Below, piece after piece: positions 25,401 through 39,500 of a DNA stretch of 64,000 nucleotides. The notes below the pieces were generated by a model. The model was not told where the DNA came from, did no database searches, and saw only the letters and a program-made list of their open reading frames with translations. Positions within the stretch are counted from its first letter, which is position 1. Every line of letters begins with the position of its first letter. The translations under genes and the position numbers were made by a program. Location of the stretch: the NCBI GenBank assembly GCA_920105625.2, contig CAKKTE020000288.1, positions 62,001 through 126,000 of the forward strand, read 5' to 3'. The DNA comes from Clusia tigrina. Its lineage: Eukaryota > Arthropoda > Insecta > Diptera > Clusiidae.

Positions 25401-27163
25401 CATTTGAAGCTTTATCAGTGTTTGATTTGGGACTCAAGGGTAGCATAGCTTTGAGCGATAGCTTAAATTGACAAGAGGCTTGAGTACTTTATTGTTACAA
25501 AATTTCAAGGTTTTATGACGCTCTAGTAAAAAGTTACAAGCATTTGTATGTTGCAAACTTTGATAAGTGTAGGACGTACCGTATAGAAGTTAGGGCCATT
25601 TGAAGTTTTATCAGTGTTTGATTTTGTACTCAAGGGTAGCATAGCTCTGAGCGATAGCTTAAATTGACAAGAGGCTCGAATACTTTATTGTTACAAAATT
25701 GCAAGGTTTTATGACGCTCAAGTAAAAAGTTGCAAGCATTTGTATATTGCAAACTTTGATAGGTGTAGGACGTACCGTACAGAAGTTAGGGCCATTTGAA
25801 GTTTTATCAGTGTTTGATTTGGGACTCAAAGGTAGCATAGCTTTAAGCGATTGCTTAAATTGACAAGAGGCTCGAGTACTTTATTGTTACAAAATTTCAA
25901 GGTTTTATGACGCTCCAGTAAAAAGTTGCAAGTATTTGTATGTTGCATACTTTGATAGCTGTAGGACGTACCGTATAGAAGTCAGGTCCACTTGAAGCTT
26001 TATCAGTGTTTGATTTGGGACTCAAGGGTAGCATAGCTTTGAGCGATAGCTTAAATTGACTGAGGCTTGAGTATTTTATTGTTACAAAATTTCAAGGTTT
26101 TATGACGCTCTAGTAAAAAGTTACAAGCATTTGTATGTTGCAAACTTTGAGAAGTGCAGGACGTACAGTATAGAAGTTAGGGCCATTTGAAGTTTTATCA
26201 CTGTTCGATTTGGGGCTCAAGGGTAGCATAGCTTTGAGCGATAGCTTAAATTGACAAGAGGGTCGAGTACTTTACTGTTGCTAAATTTCAAGGTTTTATG
26301 ACGCTCCAGTAAAAAGTTACAAGCATTTGTATGTTGCAAACTTTGATAGGTGTAGGGCGTACCGTATAGAAGTAAGGGCCATTTGAAGCTTTATCAGTGT
26401 TTAATTTGGGACTCAAGGGTAGCATAGCTTTGACCGATAGCTTAAATTAACAAGAGGCTCGAGTACTTTATTGTTACAAAATTTTAAGGTTTTATGACGC
26501 TCCAGTAAAGAGTTACAAGCATTTGTATGTTGCAAACTTTGATAAGTGTAGGACGTACCGTATAGAAGTTAGGGCCATTTGCAATTTTATCAGTGTTTGA
26601 TTTGGGACTGAAGGGTAGCTTAGCTTTGAGCGAGAGCTTAAATTGACAAGAGGCTCGAGTACTTTACTGTTATAAAATTTCAAGGTTTTATGACGCTCCA
26701 GTAAAAAGGTACAAGCATTTGTATGTTGCAAACTTTGATAGGTGTAGGACGTACCGTATAGGAGTTAGGGCGATTTGAAGTTTTATCAGTGTTTGATTTG
26801 GGACTCAAGGGTAGCATAGCTTTGAGCGATAACTTAAATTAACAAGAGGCTCGAGTACTTTATTGTTACAAAATTTCAAGGTTTTATGACGCTCCAGTAA
26901 AAAGTTACAAGCATTTGTATGTTGCAAACTTTGATAGGTGTAGGACGTACCGTATAGAAGTCAGGGCCATTTGAAGCTTTATCAGTGTTTGAATTGGGAC
27001 TCAAGGGTAGCATAGCTTTGAGCGATAGCTTAAATTGACAAGAGGCTTGAGTACTTTATTGTTACAAAATTTCAAGGTTTTATGACGCTCTAGTAAAAAG
27101 TTACAAGCATTTGTATGTTGCAAACTTTGATAAGTGTAGGACGTACCGTATAGAAGTTAGGGC
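22462..27163 (+). repeat. 24-monomer HOR of 4702 bp, copy 2
   Basis: This is a nearly identical tandem partner of 17760-22461. The match stops near 27170, where this side continues into GATTTTGTACTC while copy 1 continues into CACTGTTCGATTTGGGG. The duplication therefore comprises just two copies with boundaries inside monomers, as expected from unequal exchange between sister arrays. The two 12-mers inside alternate A-B-A-B across the pair. Confidence 0.9.
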
Positions 27164-28108
27164 CATTTGAAGTTTTATCAGTGTTTGATTTTGTACTCAA
27201 GGGTAGCATAGCTCTGAGCGATAGCTTAAATTGACAAGAGGCTCGAATACTTTATTGTTACAAAATTGCAAGGTTTTATGACGCTCAAGTAAAAAGTTGC
27301 AAGCATTTGTATATTGCAAACTTTGATAGGTGTAGGACGTACCGTATAGAAGTTAGGGCCATTTGCAATTTTATCAGTGTTTGATTTGGGACTGAAGGGT
27401 AGCTTAGCTTTGAGCGAGAGCTTAAATTGACAAGAGGCTCGAGTACTTTACTGTTATAAAATTTCAAGGTTTTATGACGCTCCAGTAAAAAGGTACAAGC
27501 ATTTGTATGTTGCAAACTTTGATAGGTGTAGGACGTACCGTATAGGAGTTAGGGCGATTTGAAGTTTTATCAGTGTTTGATTTGGGACTCAAGGGTAGCA
27601 TAGCTTTGAGCGATAACTTAAATTAACAAGAGGCTCGAGTACTTTATTGTTACAAAATTGCAAGGTTTTATGACGCTCCAGTAAAAAGTTACAAGCATTT
27701 GTATGTTGCAAACTTTGATAGGTGTAGGACGTACCGTATAGAAGTCAGGGCCATTTGAAGCTTTATCAGTGTTTGAATTGGGACTCAAGGGTAGCATAGC
27801 TTTGAGCGATAGCTTAAATTGACAAGAGGCTTGAGTACTTTATTGTTACAAAATTTCAAGGTTTTATGACGCTCTAGTAAAAAGTTACAAGCATTTGTAT
27901 GTTGCAAACTTTGATAAGTGTAGGACGTACCGTATAGAAGTTAGGGCCATTTGAAGTTTTATCAGTGTTTGATTTTGTACTCAAGGGTAGCATAGCTCTG
28001 AGCGATAGCTTAAATTGACAAGAGGCTCGAATACTTTATTGTTACAAAATTGCAAGGTTTTATGACGCTCAAGTAAAAAGTTGCAAGCATTTGTATATTG
28101 CAAACTTT
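26541..28108 (+). repeat. Four-monomer (784-bp) tandem duplication
   Basis: The monomers from about 26541 to 27324 are repeated at about 27325-28108, at an offset of 784 bp (4 x 196). The diagnostic variants are CATTTGCAATTTTATC, GGTAGCTTAGC and GCGAGAGC, followed by the monomer with GTTATAAAA. The same monomers appear again from about 28890, at an offset of 2351 bp from the first. This is a small, young expansion inside the 12-mer family. Confidence 0.85.
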
Positions 28109-29975
28109 GATAGGTGTAGGACGTACCGTACAGAAGTTAGGGCCATTTGAAGTTTTATCAGTGTTTGATTTGGGACTGAAAGGTAGCATAGCTTTAAGCG
28201 ATTGCTTAAATTGACAAGAGGCTCGAGTACTTTATTGTTACAAAATTTCAAGGTTTTATGACGCTCCAGTAAAAAGTTGCAAGTATTTGTATGTTGCATA
28301 CTTTGATAGCTGTAGGACGTACCGTATAGAAGTCAGGTCCACTTGAAGCTTTATCAGTGTTTGATTTGGGACTCAAGGGTAGCATAGCTTTGAGCGATAG
28401 CTTAAATTGACTGAGGCTTGAGTATTTTATTGTTACAAAATTTCAAGGTTTTATGACGCTCTAGTAAAAAGTTACAAGCATTTGTATGTTGCAAACTTTG
28501 AGAAGTGTAGGACGTACAGTATAGAAGTTAGGGCCATTTGAAGTTTTATCACTGTTCGATTTGGGGCTCAAGGGTAGCATAGCTTTGAGCGATAGCTTAA
28601 ATTGACAAGAGGGTCGAGTACTTTACTGTTGCTAAATTTCAAGGTTTTATGACGCTCCAGTAAAAAGTTACAAGCATTTGTATGTTGCAAACTTTGATAG
28701 GTGTAGGGCGTACCGTATAGAAGTAAGGGCCATTTGAAGCTTTATCAGTGTTTAATTTGGGACTCAAGGGTAGCATAGCTTTGACCGATAGCTTAAATTA
28801 ACAAGAGGCTCGAGTACTTTATTGTTACAAAATTTTAAGGTTTTATGACGCTCCAGTAAAGAGTTACAAGCATTTGTATGTTGCAAACTTTGATAAGTGT
28901 AGGACGTACCGTATAGAAGTTAGGGCCATTTGCAATTTTATCAGTGTTTGATTTGGGACTGAAGGGTAGCTTAGCTTTGAGCGAGAGCTTAAATTGACAA
29001 GAGGCTCGAGTACTTTACTGTTATAAAATTTCAAGGTTTTATGACGCTCCAGTAAAAAGGTACAAGCATTTGTATGTTGCAAACTTTGATAGGTGTAGGA
29101 CGTACCGTATAGGAGTTAGGGCGATTTGAAGTTTTATCAGTGTTTGATTTGGGACTCAAGGGTAGCATAGCTTTGAGCGATAACTTAAATTAACAAGAGG
29201 CTCGAGTACTTTATTGTTACAAAATTGCAAGGTTTTATGACGCTCCAGTAAAAAGTTACAAGCATTTGTATGTTGCAAACTTTGATAGGTGTAGGACGTA
29301 CCGTATAGAAGTCAGGGCCATTTGAAGCTTTATCAGTGTTTGAATTGGGACTCAAGGGTAGCATAGCTTTGAGCGATAGCTTAAATTGACAAGAGGCTTG
29401 AGTACTTTATTGTTACAAAATTTCAAGGTTTTATGACGCTCTAGTAAAAAGTTACAAGCATTTGTATGTTGCAAACTTTGATAAGTGTAGGACGTACCGT
29501 ATAGAAGTTAGGGCCATTTGAAGTTTTATCAGTGTTTGATTTTGTACTCAAGGGTAGCATAGCTCTGAGCGATAGCTTAAATTGACAAGAGGCTCGAATA
29601 CTTTATTGTTACAAAATTGCAAGGTTTTATGACGCTCAAGTAAAAAGTTGCAAGCATTTGTATATTGCAAACTTTGATAGGTGTAGGACGTACCGTACAG
29701 AAGTTAGGGCCATTTGAAGTTTTATCAGTGTTTGATTTTGTACTCAAGGGTAGCATAGCTCTGAGCGATAGCTTAAATTGACAAGAGGCTCGAGTACTTT
29801 ATTGTTACAAAATTTCAAGGTTTTATGACGCTCCAGTAAAAAGTTGCAAGTATTTGTATGTTGCATACTTTGATAGCTGTAGGACGTACCGTATAGAAGT
29901 CAGGTCCACTTGAAGCTTTATCAGTGTTTGATTTGGGACTCAAGGGTAGCATAGCTTTGAGCGATAGCTTAAATT
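28109..29975 (+). repeat. Further 12-mer-family monomers
   Basis: From 28109 this stretch repeats about 25760-27300 at an offset of 2351 bp, and the deletion marker occurs at 28409 and again at 29976 (1567 bp, eight monomers minus one). Near 29725-29760 one monomer carries GATTTTGTACTC and AGCTCTGAGC where the paralogue has GGGACTCAAAGG, so the preceding monomer's sequence has replaced it in register. No gene or insert is present. Confidence 0.82.
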
Positions 29976-31809
29976 GACTGAGGCTTGAGTATTTTATTGT
30001 TACAAAATTTCAAGGTTTTATGACGCTCTAGTAAAAAGTTACAAGCATTTGTATGTTGCAAACTTTGAGAAATGTAGGACGTACAGTATAGAAGTTAGGG
30101 CCATTTGAAGTTTTATCAGTGTTTGATTTGGGACTGAAGGGTAGCATAGCTCTGAGCGATAGCTTAAATTGACAAGAGGCTCGAGTACTTTATTGTTACA
30201 AAATTGCAAGGTTTTGTGACGCTCCAGTAAAAAGTTACAAGCATTTGTATGTTGCAAACTTTGATAGCTGTAGGACGTACCGTATAGAAGTCAGGGCCAT
30301 TTGAAGCTTTATCAGTGTTTGATTTGGGACTCAAGGGTAGCATAGCTTTGAGCGATAGCTTAAGTTGACAAGATGCTCGAGTACTTTATTGTTACAAAAT
30401 TTCAAGGTTTTATGACGCTCTAGTAAAAAGTTACAAGCATTTGTATGTTGCAAACTTTGATAGGTGTAGGACGTACCGTATAGAGGTTAGGGCCATTTGA
30501 AGTTTTATCAGTGTTTGATTTGGGACTCAAAGGTAGCATAGCTTTAAGCGATTGCTTAAATTGACAAGAGGCTCGAGTACTTTATTGTTACAAAATTGCA
30601 AGGTTTTATGACGTTCCAGTAAAAAGTTACAAGCATTTGTTTGTTGCAAACTTTAATAGGTGTAGGACGTACCGTATAGAAGTTAGGGCCATTTGAAGTT
30701 TTATCACTGTTCGATTTGGGGCTCAAGGGTAGCATAGCTTTGAGCGATAGCTTAAATTAACAAGAGGCTCGAGTACTTTATTGTTACAAAATTTTAAGGT
30801 TTTATGACGCTCCAGTAAAGAGTTACAAGCATTTGTATGTTGCAAACTTTGATAAGTGTAGGACGTACCGTATAGAAGTTAGGGCCATTTGCAATTTTAT
30901 CAGTGTTTGATTTGGGACTGAAGGGTAGCATAGCTTTGAGCGAGAGCTTAAATTAACAAGAGGGTCGAGTACTTTATTGTTACAAAATTGCAAGGTTTTA
31001 TGACGCTCCAGTAAAAAGTTACAAGCATTTGTATGTTGCAAACTTTGATAGGTTTAGGACGCACCGTATAGAAGTTAGGGCCATTTGAAGTTTTATCAAT
31101 GTTTGATTTGGGACTCAAGGGTAGCATAGCTTTGAGCGATAGCTTAAATTGACAAGAGGCTCGAGTACTTTATTGTTACAAAATTTCAAGGTTTTATGAC
31201 GCTCCAGTAAAAAGTTACAAGCATTTGTATGTTGCAAACTTTGATAGATGTAGGACGTACAGTATAGAAGTTAGGTCCATTTGAAGTTTTATCAGTGTTT
31301 GATTTGGGACTCAAAGGTAGCATAGCTTTAAGCGATTGCTTAAATTGACAAGAGGCTCGAGTACTTTATTGTTACAAAATTTCAAGGTTTTATGACGCTC
31401 CAGTAAAAAGTTACAAGCATTTGTATGCTGCAACCTTTGATAGGTGTAGGACGTACCGTATAGAAGTTAGGGCCATTTGAAGTTTTATCAGTGTTCGATT
31501 TGGGACTCAAGGGTAGCATTGCTTTGAGCGATAGCTTAAATTGGCAAGAGGCTCGAGTAGTTTACTGTTATAAAATTTCAAGGTTTTATGACGCTCCAGT
31601 AAAACGGTACAAGCATTTGTATGTTGCAAACTTTGAGAAGTGTAGGACGTACAGTATAGAAGTTAGGACCATTTGAAGTTTTATCAGTGTTTGATTTGGG
31701 ACTGAAGGGTAGCATAGCTCTGGCGATAGCTTAAATTGACAAGTGGCTCGAGTACTTTATTGTTACAAAATTGCAAGGTTTTGTGACGCTCCAGTAAAAA
31801 GTTACAAGC
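29976..31809 (+). repeat. Transitional satellite segment
   Basis: Up to about 30720 the order follows the 16-20 kb units (GATGCTCGAG, GAGGTTAGGG, TAAGCGATTGC, TTTGTTTGTTGC, CACTGTTCG). From about 30760 it changes to monomers with CATTTGCAATTTT, GCGAGAGC and AGGTTTAGGACGC, and then to the CTGCAACC monomer (31428) and the TATAAAA monomer. One base is lost in AGCTCTGGCGATAGC near 31721. I see no long period in this stretch. Confidence 0.82.
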
Positions 31810-33377
31810 ATTTGTATGTTGCAAACTTTGATAGGTGTAGAACGTACCGTAAAGAAGTTAGGGCCATTTGAAGTTTTATCAGTGTTTGATTTGGGACTCA
31901 AGGGTAGCAAAGCTTTGAGTGATAACTTAAATTGACAAGAGACTCGAGTACTTTATTGTTACAAAATTTCAAGCTTTTATGACGCTCTAGTAAAAAGTTA
32001 CAAGCATTTGTATGTTGCAAACTTTGATAGGTGTAGGACGTACCGTATAGAAGTTAGGGCCATTTGAAGTTTTAAAAGTGTTTGATTAGGGACTGAAGGG
32101 TAGCATAGCTCTGAGCGATAGCTTAAATTGACAAGAGGCTCGAGTACTTTATTGTTACTAAATTTTAAGGTTTTATGACGCTCCAGTAAAAAGTTACAAG
32201 CATTTGTATGTTGCAAACTTTGATAGGTGTAGGACGTGCCGTATAGAAGTTAGGTCCATTTGAAGTTTTATCAGTGTTTGATTTGGGACTCAAAGGTAGC
32301 ATAGCTTTAAGCGATTGCTTAAATTGACAAGAGGCTCGAGTACTTTATTGTTACAAAATTGCAAGGTTTTATGACGTTCCAGGAAAAAGTTACAAGCATT
32401 TGTTTGTTGCAATCTTTGATAGGTGTAGGACGTACCGTATAGAAGTTAGGGCCATTTGAAGTTTTATTACTGTTTGATTTGGGACTCAAGGGTAGCATAG
32501 CTTTGAGCGATAACTTAAATTGACAAGAGGCTCGAGTACTTTATTGTTACTAAATTTCAAGGTTTTATGACGCTCCAGTAAAAAGTTACAAGCATTTGTA
32601 TGTTGCAAATTTTGATAGGTGTAGGACGTACCGTATAGAAGTTAGGTCCATTTGAAGTTTTATCAGTGTTTGATTTGGGACTCACAGGTAGCATAGCTTT
32701 AAGCGATTGCTTAAATTGACAAGAGGCTCGAGTACTTTATTGTTACAAAATTTCAAGGTTTTATGACGCTCCAGTAAAAAGTTACAAGCATTTGTATGCT
32801 GCAACCTTTGATAGGTGTAGGACGTACCGTATAGAAGTTAGGGCCATTTGAAGTTTTATCAGTGTTCGATTTGGGACTCAAGGGTAGCATTGCTTTGAGC
32901 GATAGCTTAAATTGGCAAGAGGCTCGAGTAGTTTAATGTTATAAAATTTCAAGGTTTTATGACGCTCCAGTAAAACGGTACAAGCATTTGTATGTTGCAA
33001 ACTTTGAGAAGTGTAGGACGTACAGTATAGAAGTTAGGACCATTTGAAGTTTTATCAGTGTTTGATTTGGGACTGAAGGGTAGCATAGCTCTGAGCGATA
33101 GCTTAAATTGACAAGAGGCTCGAGTACTTTATTGTTACAAAATTGCAAGGTTTTGTGACGCTCCAGTAAAAAGTTACAAGCATTTGTATGTTGCAAACTT
33201 TGATAGCTGTAGGACGTACCGTATAGAAGTCAGGGCCATTTGAAGCTTTATCAGTGTTTGATTTGGGACTCAAGGGTAGCATAGCTTTGAGCGATAGCTT
33301 AAATTGACAAGAGGCTCGAGTACTTTATTGTTACAAAATTTCAAGGTTTTATGACGCTCTAGTAAAAAGTTACAAGC
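31810..33377 (+). repeat. 8-monomer HOR, copy 1 (1568 bp)
   Basis: The eight monomers here are repeated immediately downstream. Diagnostic shared variants are GTAGAACGTACC, GCAAAGCTTTGAGTGATAAC, AAGCTTTTATGACG, GTTTTAAAAGTG, GACGTGCC, GTTTTATTACTG, GACTCACAGG and CTCGAGTAG with AAACGGTACAAG. The offset is 1568 bp at the left and 1560 bp after 33500, because only copy 2 carries an 8-bp deletion. Confidence 0.87.
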
Positions 33378-34970
33378 ATTTGTATGTTGCAAACTTTGAT
33401 AGGTGTAGAACGTACCGTATAGAAGTTAGGGCCATTTGAAGTTTTATCAGTGTTTGATTTGGGACTCAAGGGTAGCAAAGCTTTGAGTGATAACTTAAAT
33501 TGACAAGAGGCTTTATTGTTACAAAATTTCAAGCTTTTATGACGCTCTAGTAAAAAGTTACAAGCATTTGTATGTTGCAAACTTTGATAGGTGTAGGACG
33601 TACCGTATAGAAGTTAGGGCCATTTGAAGTTTTAAAAGTGTTTGATTAGGGACTGAAGGGTAGCATAGCTCTGAGCGATATCTTAAATTGACAAGAGGCT
33701 CGAGTACTTTATTGTTACTAAATTTTAAGGTTTTATGACGCTCCAGTAAAAAGTTACAAGCATTTGTATGTTGCAAACTTTGATAGGTGTAGGACGTGCC
33801 GTATAGAAGTTAGGTCCATTTGAAGTTTTATCAGTGTTTGATTTGGGACTCAAAGGTAGCATAGCTTTAAGCGATTGCTTAAATTGACAAGAGGCTCGAG
33901 TACTTTATTGTTACAAAATTGCAAGGTTTTATGACGTTCCAGTAAAAAGTTACAAGCATTTGTTTGTTGCAATCTTTGATAGGTGTAGGACGTACCGTAT
34001 AGAAGTTAGGGCCATTTGAAGTTTTATTACTGTTTGATTTGGGACTCAAGGGTAGCATAGCTTTGAGCGATAACTTAAATTGACAAGAGGCTCGAGTACT
34101 TTATTGTTACTAAATTTCAAGGTTTTATGACGCTCCAGTAAAAAGTTACAAGCATTTGTATGTTGCAAATTTTGATAGGTGTAGGACGTACCGTATAGAA
34201 GTTAGGTCCATTTGAAGTTTTATCAGTGTTTGATTTGGGACTCACAGGTAGCATAGCTTTAAGCGATTGCTTAAATTGACAAGAGGCTCGAGTACTTTAT
34301 TGTTACAAAATTTCAAGGTTTTATGACGCTCCAGTAAAAAGTTACAAGCATTTGTATGCTGCAACCTTTGATAGGTGTAGGACGTACCGTATAGAAGTTA
34401 GGGCCATTTGAAGTTTTATCAGTGTTCGATTTGGAACTCAAGGGTAGCATTGCTTTGAGCGATAGCTTAAATTGGCAAGAGGCTCGAGTAGTTTACTGTT
34501 ATAAAATTTCAAGGTTTTATGACGCTCCAGTAAAACGGTACAAGCATTTGTATGTTGCAAATTTTGAGAAGTGTAGGACCTACAGTATAGAAGTTAGGGC
34601 CATTTGAAGTTTTATCAGTGTTTGATTTGGGACTGAAGGGTATCATAGCTCTGAGCGATAGCTTAAATTGACAAGAGGCTCGAGTTCTTTATTGTTACAA
34701 AATTGCAAGGTTTTGTGACGCTCCAGTGAAAAGTTACAAGCATTTGTATGTTGCAAACTTTGATAGCTGTAGGACGTACCGTATATAAGTCAGGGCCATT
34801 TGAAGCTTTATCAGTGTTTGATTTGGGACTCAATGGTAGCATAGCTTTGAGCGATAGCTTAAATTGACAAGAGGCTCGAGTACTTTATTGTTACAAAATT
34901 TCAAGGTTTTATGACGCTCTAGTAAAAAGTTACAAGCATTTGTATGTTGCAAACTTTGATAGGTGTAGGA
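33378..34970 (+). repeat. 8-monomer HOR, copy 2 (with 8-bp deletion)
   Basis: This copy matches 31810-33377 in monomer order and private variants. Near 33508 GACAAGAGG runs straight into CTTTATTG. The eight bases CTCGAGTA are missing between two CT dinucleotides, which removes the CTCGAG and AGTACT motifs from that monomer. The same deletion is present near 36638, so it arose before the 16-mer duplication. The downstream edge is near 34970, where GAACG in copy 1 corresponds to GGACG here. Confidence 0.87.
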
Positions 34971-36506
34971 CGTACCGTATAGAAGTTAGGGCCATTTGAA
35001 GTTTTATCAGTGTTTGATTTGGGACTCAAAGGTAGCATAGCTTTAAGCGATTGCTTAAATTGACAAGAGGCTCGAGTACTTTATTGTTACAAAATTGCAA
35101 GGTTTTATGACGTTCCAGTAAAAAGTTACAAGCATTTGTTTGTTGCAAACTTTGATAGGTGTAGGACGTACCGTATAGAAGTTAGGGCCATTTGAAGTTT
35201 TATCACTGTTTGATTTGGGACTCAAGGGTAGCATAGCTTTGAGCGATAACTTAAATTGACAAGAGGCTCGAGTACTTTATTGTTACTAAATTTTAAGGTT
35301 TTATGACGCTCCAGTAAAAAGTTACAAGCATTTGTATGTTGCAAACTTTGATAGGTGTAGGACGTACCGTATAGAAGTTAGGTCCATTTGAAGTTTTATC
35401 AGTGTTTGATTTGGGACTCAAAGGTAGCATAGCTTTAAGCGATTGCTTAAATTGACAAGAGGCTCGAGTACTTTATTGTTACAAAATTTCAAGGTTTTAT
35501 GACGCTCCAGTAAAAAGTTACAAGCATTTGTATGCTGCAACCTTTGATATGTGTAGGACGTACCGTATAGAATTTAGGGCCATTTGAAGTTTTATCAGTG
35601 TTCGATTTGGGACTCAAGGGTAGCATTGCTTTGAGCGATAGCTTAAATTGACAAGAGGCTCGAGTACTTTACTGTTATAAAATTTCAAGGTTTTATGACG
35701 CTCCAGTAAAAAGGTACAAGCATTTGTATGTTGCAAACTTTGATAGGTGTAGGACGTACCGTATAGGAGTTAGGGCCATTTGAAGTTTTATCAGTGTTTG
35801 ATTTGGGACTCAAGGGTAGCATAGCTTTGAGCGATAGCTTAAATTAACAAGAGGCTCGAGTACTTTATTGTTACAAAATTGCAAGGTTTTATGACGCTCC
35901 AGTAAAAAGTTACAAGCATTTGTATGTTGAAAACTTTGATAGGTGTAGGACGTACCATATAGAATTCAGGGCCATTTGAAGCTTTATCAGTGTTTGATTT
36001 GGGACTCAAAGGTAGCATAGATTTGAGCGATAGCTTAAATTGACAAGAGGCATGAGTACTTTATTGTTACAAAATTGCAAGGTTTTATGACGCTCAAGTA
36101 AAAAGTTACAAGCATTTGTATATTGCAAACTTTGATAGGTGTAGGACGTACCGTATAGAAGTTAGGGCCATTTGACGTTTTATCAGTGTTTGATTTGGGA
36201 CTCAAAGGTAGCATAGCTTTAAGCGATTGCTTAAATTGACAAGAGGCTCGAGTACTTTATTGTTACAAAATTTCAAGGTTTTATGACGCTCCAGTAAAAA
36301 GTTGCAAGTATTTGTATGCTGCATACTTTGATAGCTGTAGGACGTACCGTATAGAAGTCAGGGCCATTTGAAGCTTTATCAGTGTTTGATTTGGGACTCA
36401 AGGGTAGCATAGCTTTGAGCGATAGCTTAAATTGACTGAGGCTTGAGTATTTTATTGTTACAAAATTTCAAGGTTTTATGACGCTCTAGTAAAAAGTTAC
36501 AAGCAT
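33380..36506 (+). repeat. 16-monomer HOR of 3127 bp, copy 1
   Basis: Sixteen monomers total 3127 bp: 16 x 196 minus the 8-bp deletion and the 1-bp GACTGAGG marker (36434). The next copy follows at an exact 3127-bp offset. Variants shared by both copies include AGGACCTACAG near 34577, TATATAAGTCAGG near 34790, ATATAGAATTCAGG near 35957, AGGCATGAG near 36049 and CATTTGACG near 36170. The unit swallows the second 8-mer copy, which makes this a nested HOR. Confidence 0.9.
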
Positions 36507-39500
36507 TTGTATGTTGCAAACTTTGATAGGTGTAGAACGTACCGTATAGAAGTTAGGGCCATTTGAAGTTTTATCAGTGTTTGATTTGGGACTCAAGGGT
36601 AGCAAAGCTTTGAGTGATAACTTAAATTGACAAGAGGCTTTATTGTTACAAAATTTCAAGCTTTTATGACGCTCTAGTAAAAAGTTACAAGCATTTGTAT
36701 GTTGCAAACTTTGATAGGTGTAGGACGTACCGTATAGAAGTTAGGGCCATTTGAAGTTTTAAAAGTGTTTGATTAGGGACTGAAGGGTAGCATAGCTCTG
36801 AGCGATAGCTTAAATTGACAAGAGGCTCGAGTACTTTATTGTTACTAAATTTTAAGGTTTTATGACGCTCCAGTAAAAAGTTACAAGCATTTGTATGTTG
36901 CAAACTTTGATAGGTGTAGGACGTGCCGTATAGAAGTTAGGTCCATTTGAAGTTTTATCAGTGTTTGATTTGGGACTCAAAGGTAGCATAGCTTTAAGCG
37001 ATTGCTTAAATTGACAAGAGGCTCGAGTACTTTATTGTTACAAAATTGCAAGGTTTTATGACGTTCCAGTAAAAAGTTACAAGCATTTGTTTGTTGCAAT
37101 CTTTGATAGGTGTAGGACGTACCGTATAGAAGTTAGGGCCATTTGAAGTTTTATTACTGTTTGATTTGGGACTCAAGGGTAGCATAGCTTTGAGCGATAA
37201 CTTAAATTGACAAGAGGCTCGAGTACTTTATTGTTACTAAATTTCAAGGTTTTATGACGCTCCAGTAAAAAGTTACAAGCATTTGTATGTTGCAAATTTT
37301 GATAGGTGTAGGACGTACCGTATAGAAGTTAGGTCCATTTGAAGTTTTATCAGTGTTTGATTTGGGACTCACAGGTAGCATAGCTTTAAGCGATTGCTTA
37401 AATTGACAAGAGGCTCGAGTACTTTATTGTTACAAAATTTCAAGGTTTTATGACGCTCCAGTAAAAAGTTACAAGCATTTGTATGCTGCAACCTTTGATA
37501 GGTGTAGGACGTACCGTATAGAAGTTAGGGCCATTTGAAGTTTTATCAGTGTTCGATTTGGAACTCAAGGGTAGCATTGCTTTGAGCGATAGCTTAAATT
37601 GGCAAGAGGCTCGAGTAGTTTACTGTTATAAAATTTCAAGGTTTTATGACGCTCCAGTAAAACGGTACAAGCATTTGTATGTTGCAAATTTTGAGAAGTG
37701 TAGGACCTACAGTATAGAAGTTAGGGCCATTTGAAGTTTTATCAGTGTTTGATTTGGGACTGAAGGGTATCATAGCTCTGAGCGATAGCTTAAATTGACA
37801 AGAGGCTCGAGTTCTTTATTGTTACAAAATTGCAAGGTTTTATGACGCTCCAGTGAAAAGTTACAAGCATTTGTATGTTGCAAACTTTGATAGCTGTAGG
37901 ACGTACCGTATATAAGTCAGGGCCATTTGAAGCTTTATCAGTGTTTGATTTGGGACTCAATGGTAGCATAGCTTTGAGCGATAGCTTAAATTGACAAGAG
38001 GCTCGAGTACTTTATTGTTACAAAATTTCAAGGTTTTATGACGCTCTAGTAAAAAGTTACAAGCATTTGTATGTTGCAAACTTTGATAGGTGTAGGACGT
38101 ACCGTATAGAAGTTAGGGCCATTTGAAGTTTCATCCGTGTTTGATTTGGGACTCAAAGGTAGCATAGCTTTAAGCGATTGCTTAAATTGACAAGAGGCTC
38201 GAGTACTTTATTGTTACAAAATTGCAAGGTTTTATGACGTTCCAGTAAAAAGTTACAAGCATTTGTTTGTTGCAAACTTTGATAGGTGTAGGACGTACCG
38301 TATAGAAGTTAGGGCCATTTGAAGTTTTATCAGTGTTTGATTTGGGACTCAAGGGTAGCATAGCTTTGAGCGATAACTTAAATTGACAAGAGGCTCGAGT
38401 ACTTTATTGTTACTAAATTTTAAGGTTTTATGACGCTCCAGTAAAAAGTTACAAGCATTTGTATGTTGCAAACTTTGATAGGTGTAGGACGTACCGTATA
38501 GAAGTTAGGTCCATTTGAAGTTTTATCAGTGTTTGATTTGGGACTCAAAGGTAGCATAGCTTTAAGCGATTGCTTAAATTGACAAGAGGCTCGAGTACTT
38601 TATTGTTACAAAATTTCAAGGTTTTATGACGCTCCAGTAAAAAGTTACAAGCATTTGTATGCTGCAACCTTTGATATGTGTAGGACTTACCGTATAGAAT
38701 TTAGGGCCATTTGAAGTTTTATCAGTGTTCGATTTGGGACTCAAGGGTAGCATTGCTTTGAGCGATAGCTTAAATTGACAAGAGGCTCGAGTACTTTACT
38801 GTTATAAAATTTCAAGGTTTTATGACGCTCCAGTAAAAAGGTACAAGCATTTGTATGTTGCAAACTTTGATAGGTGTAGGACGTACCGTATAGGAGTTAG
38901 GGCCATTTGAAGTTTTATCAGTGTTTGATTTGGGACTCAAGGGTAGCATAGCTTTGAGCGATAGCTTAAATTAACAAGAGGCTCGAGTACTTTATTGTTA
39001 CAAAATTGCAAGGTTTTATGACGCTCCAGTAAAAAGTTACAAGCATTTGTATGTTGAAAACTTTGATAGGTGTAGGACGTACCATATAGAATTCAGGGCC
39101 ATTTGAAGCTTTATCAGTGTTTGATTTGGGACTCAAAGGTAGCATAGATTTGAGCGATAGCTTAAATTGACAAGAGGCATGAGTACTTTATTGTTACAAA
39201 ATTGCAAGGTTTTATGACGCTCAAGTAAAAAGTTACAAGCATTTGTATATTGCAAACTTTGATAGGTGTAGGACGTACCGTATAGAAGTTAGGGCCATTT
39301 GACGTTTTATCAGTGTTTGATTTGGGACTCAAAGGTAGCATAGCTTTAAGCGATTGCTTAAATTGACAAGAGGCTCGAGTACTTTATTGTTACAAAATTT
39401 CAAGGTTTTATGACGCTCCAGTAAAAAGTTGCAAGTATTTGTATGCTGCATACTTTGATAGCTGTAGGACGTACCGTATAGAAGTCAGGGCCATTTGAAG

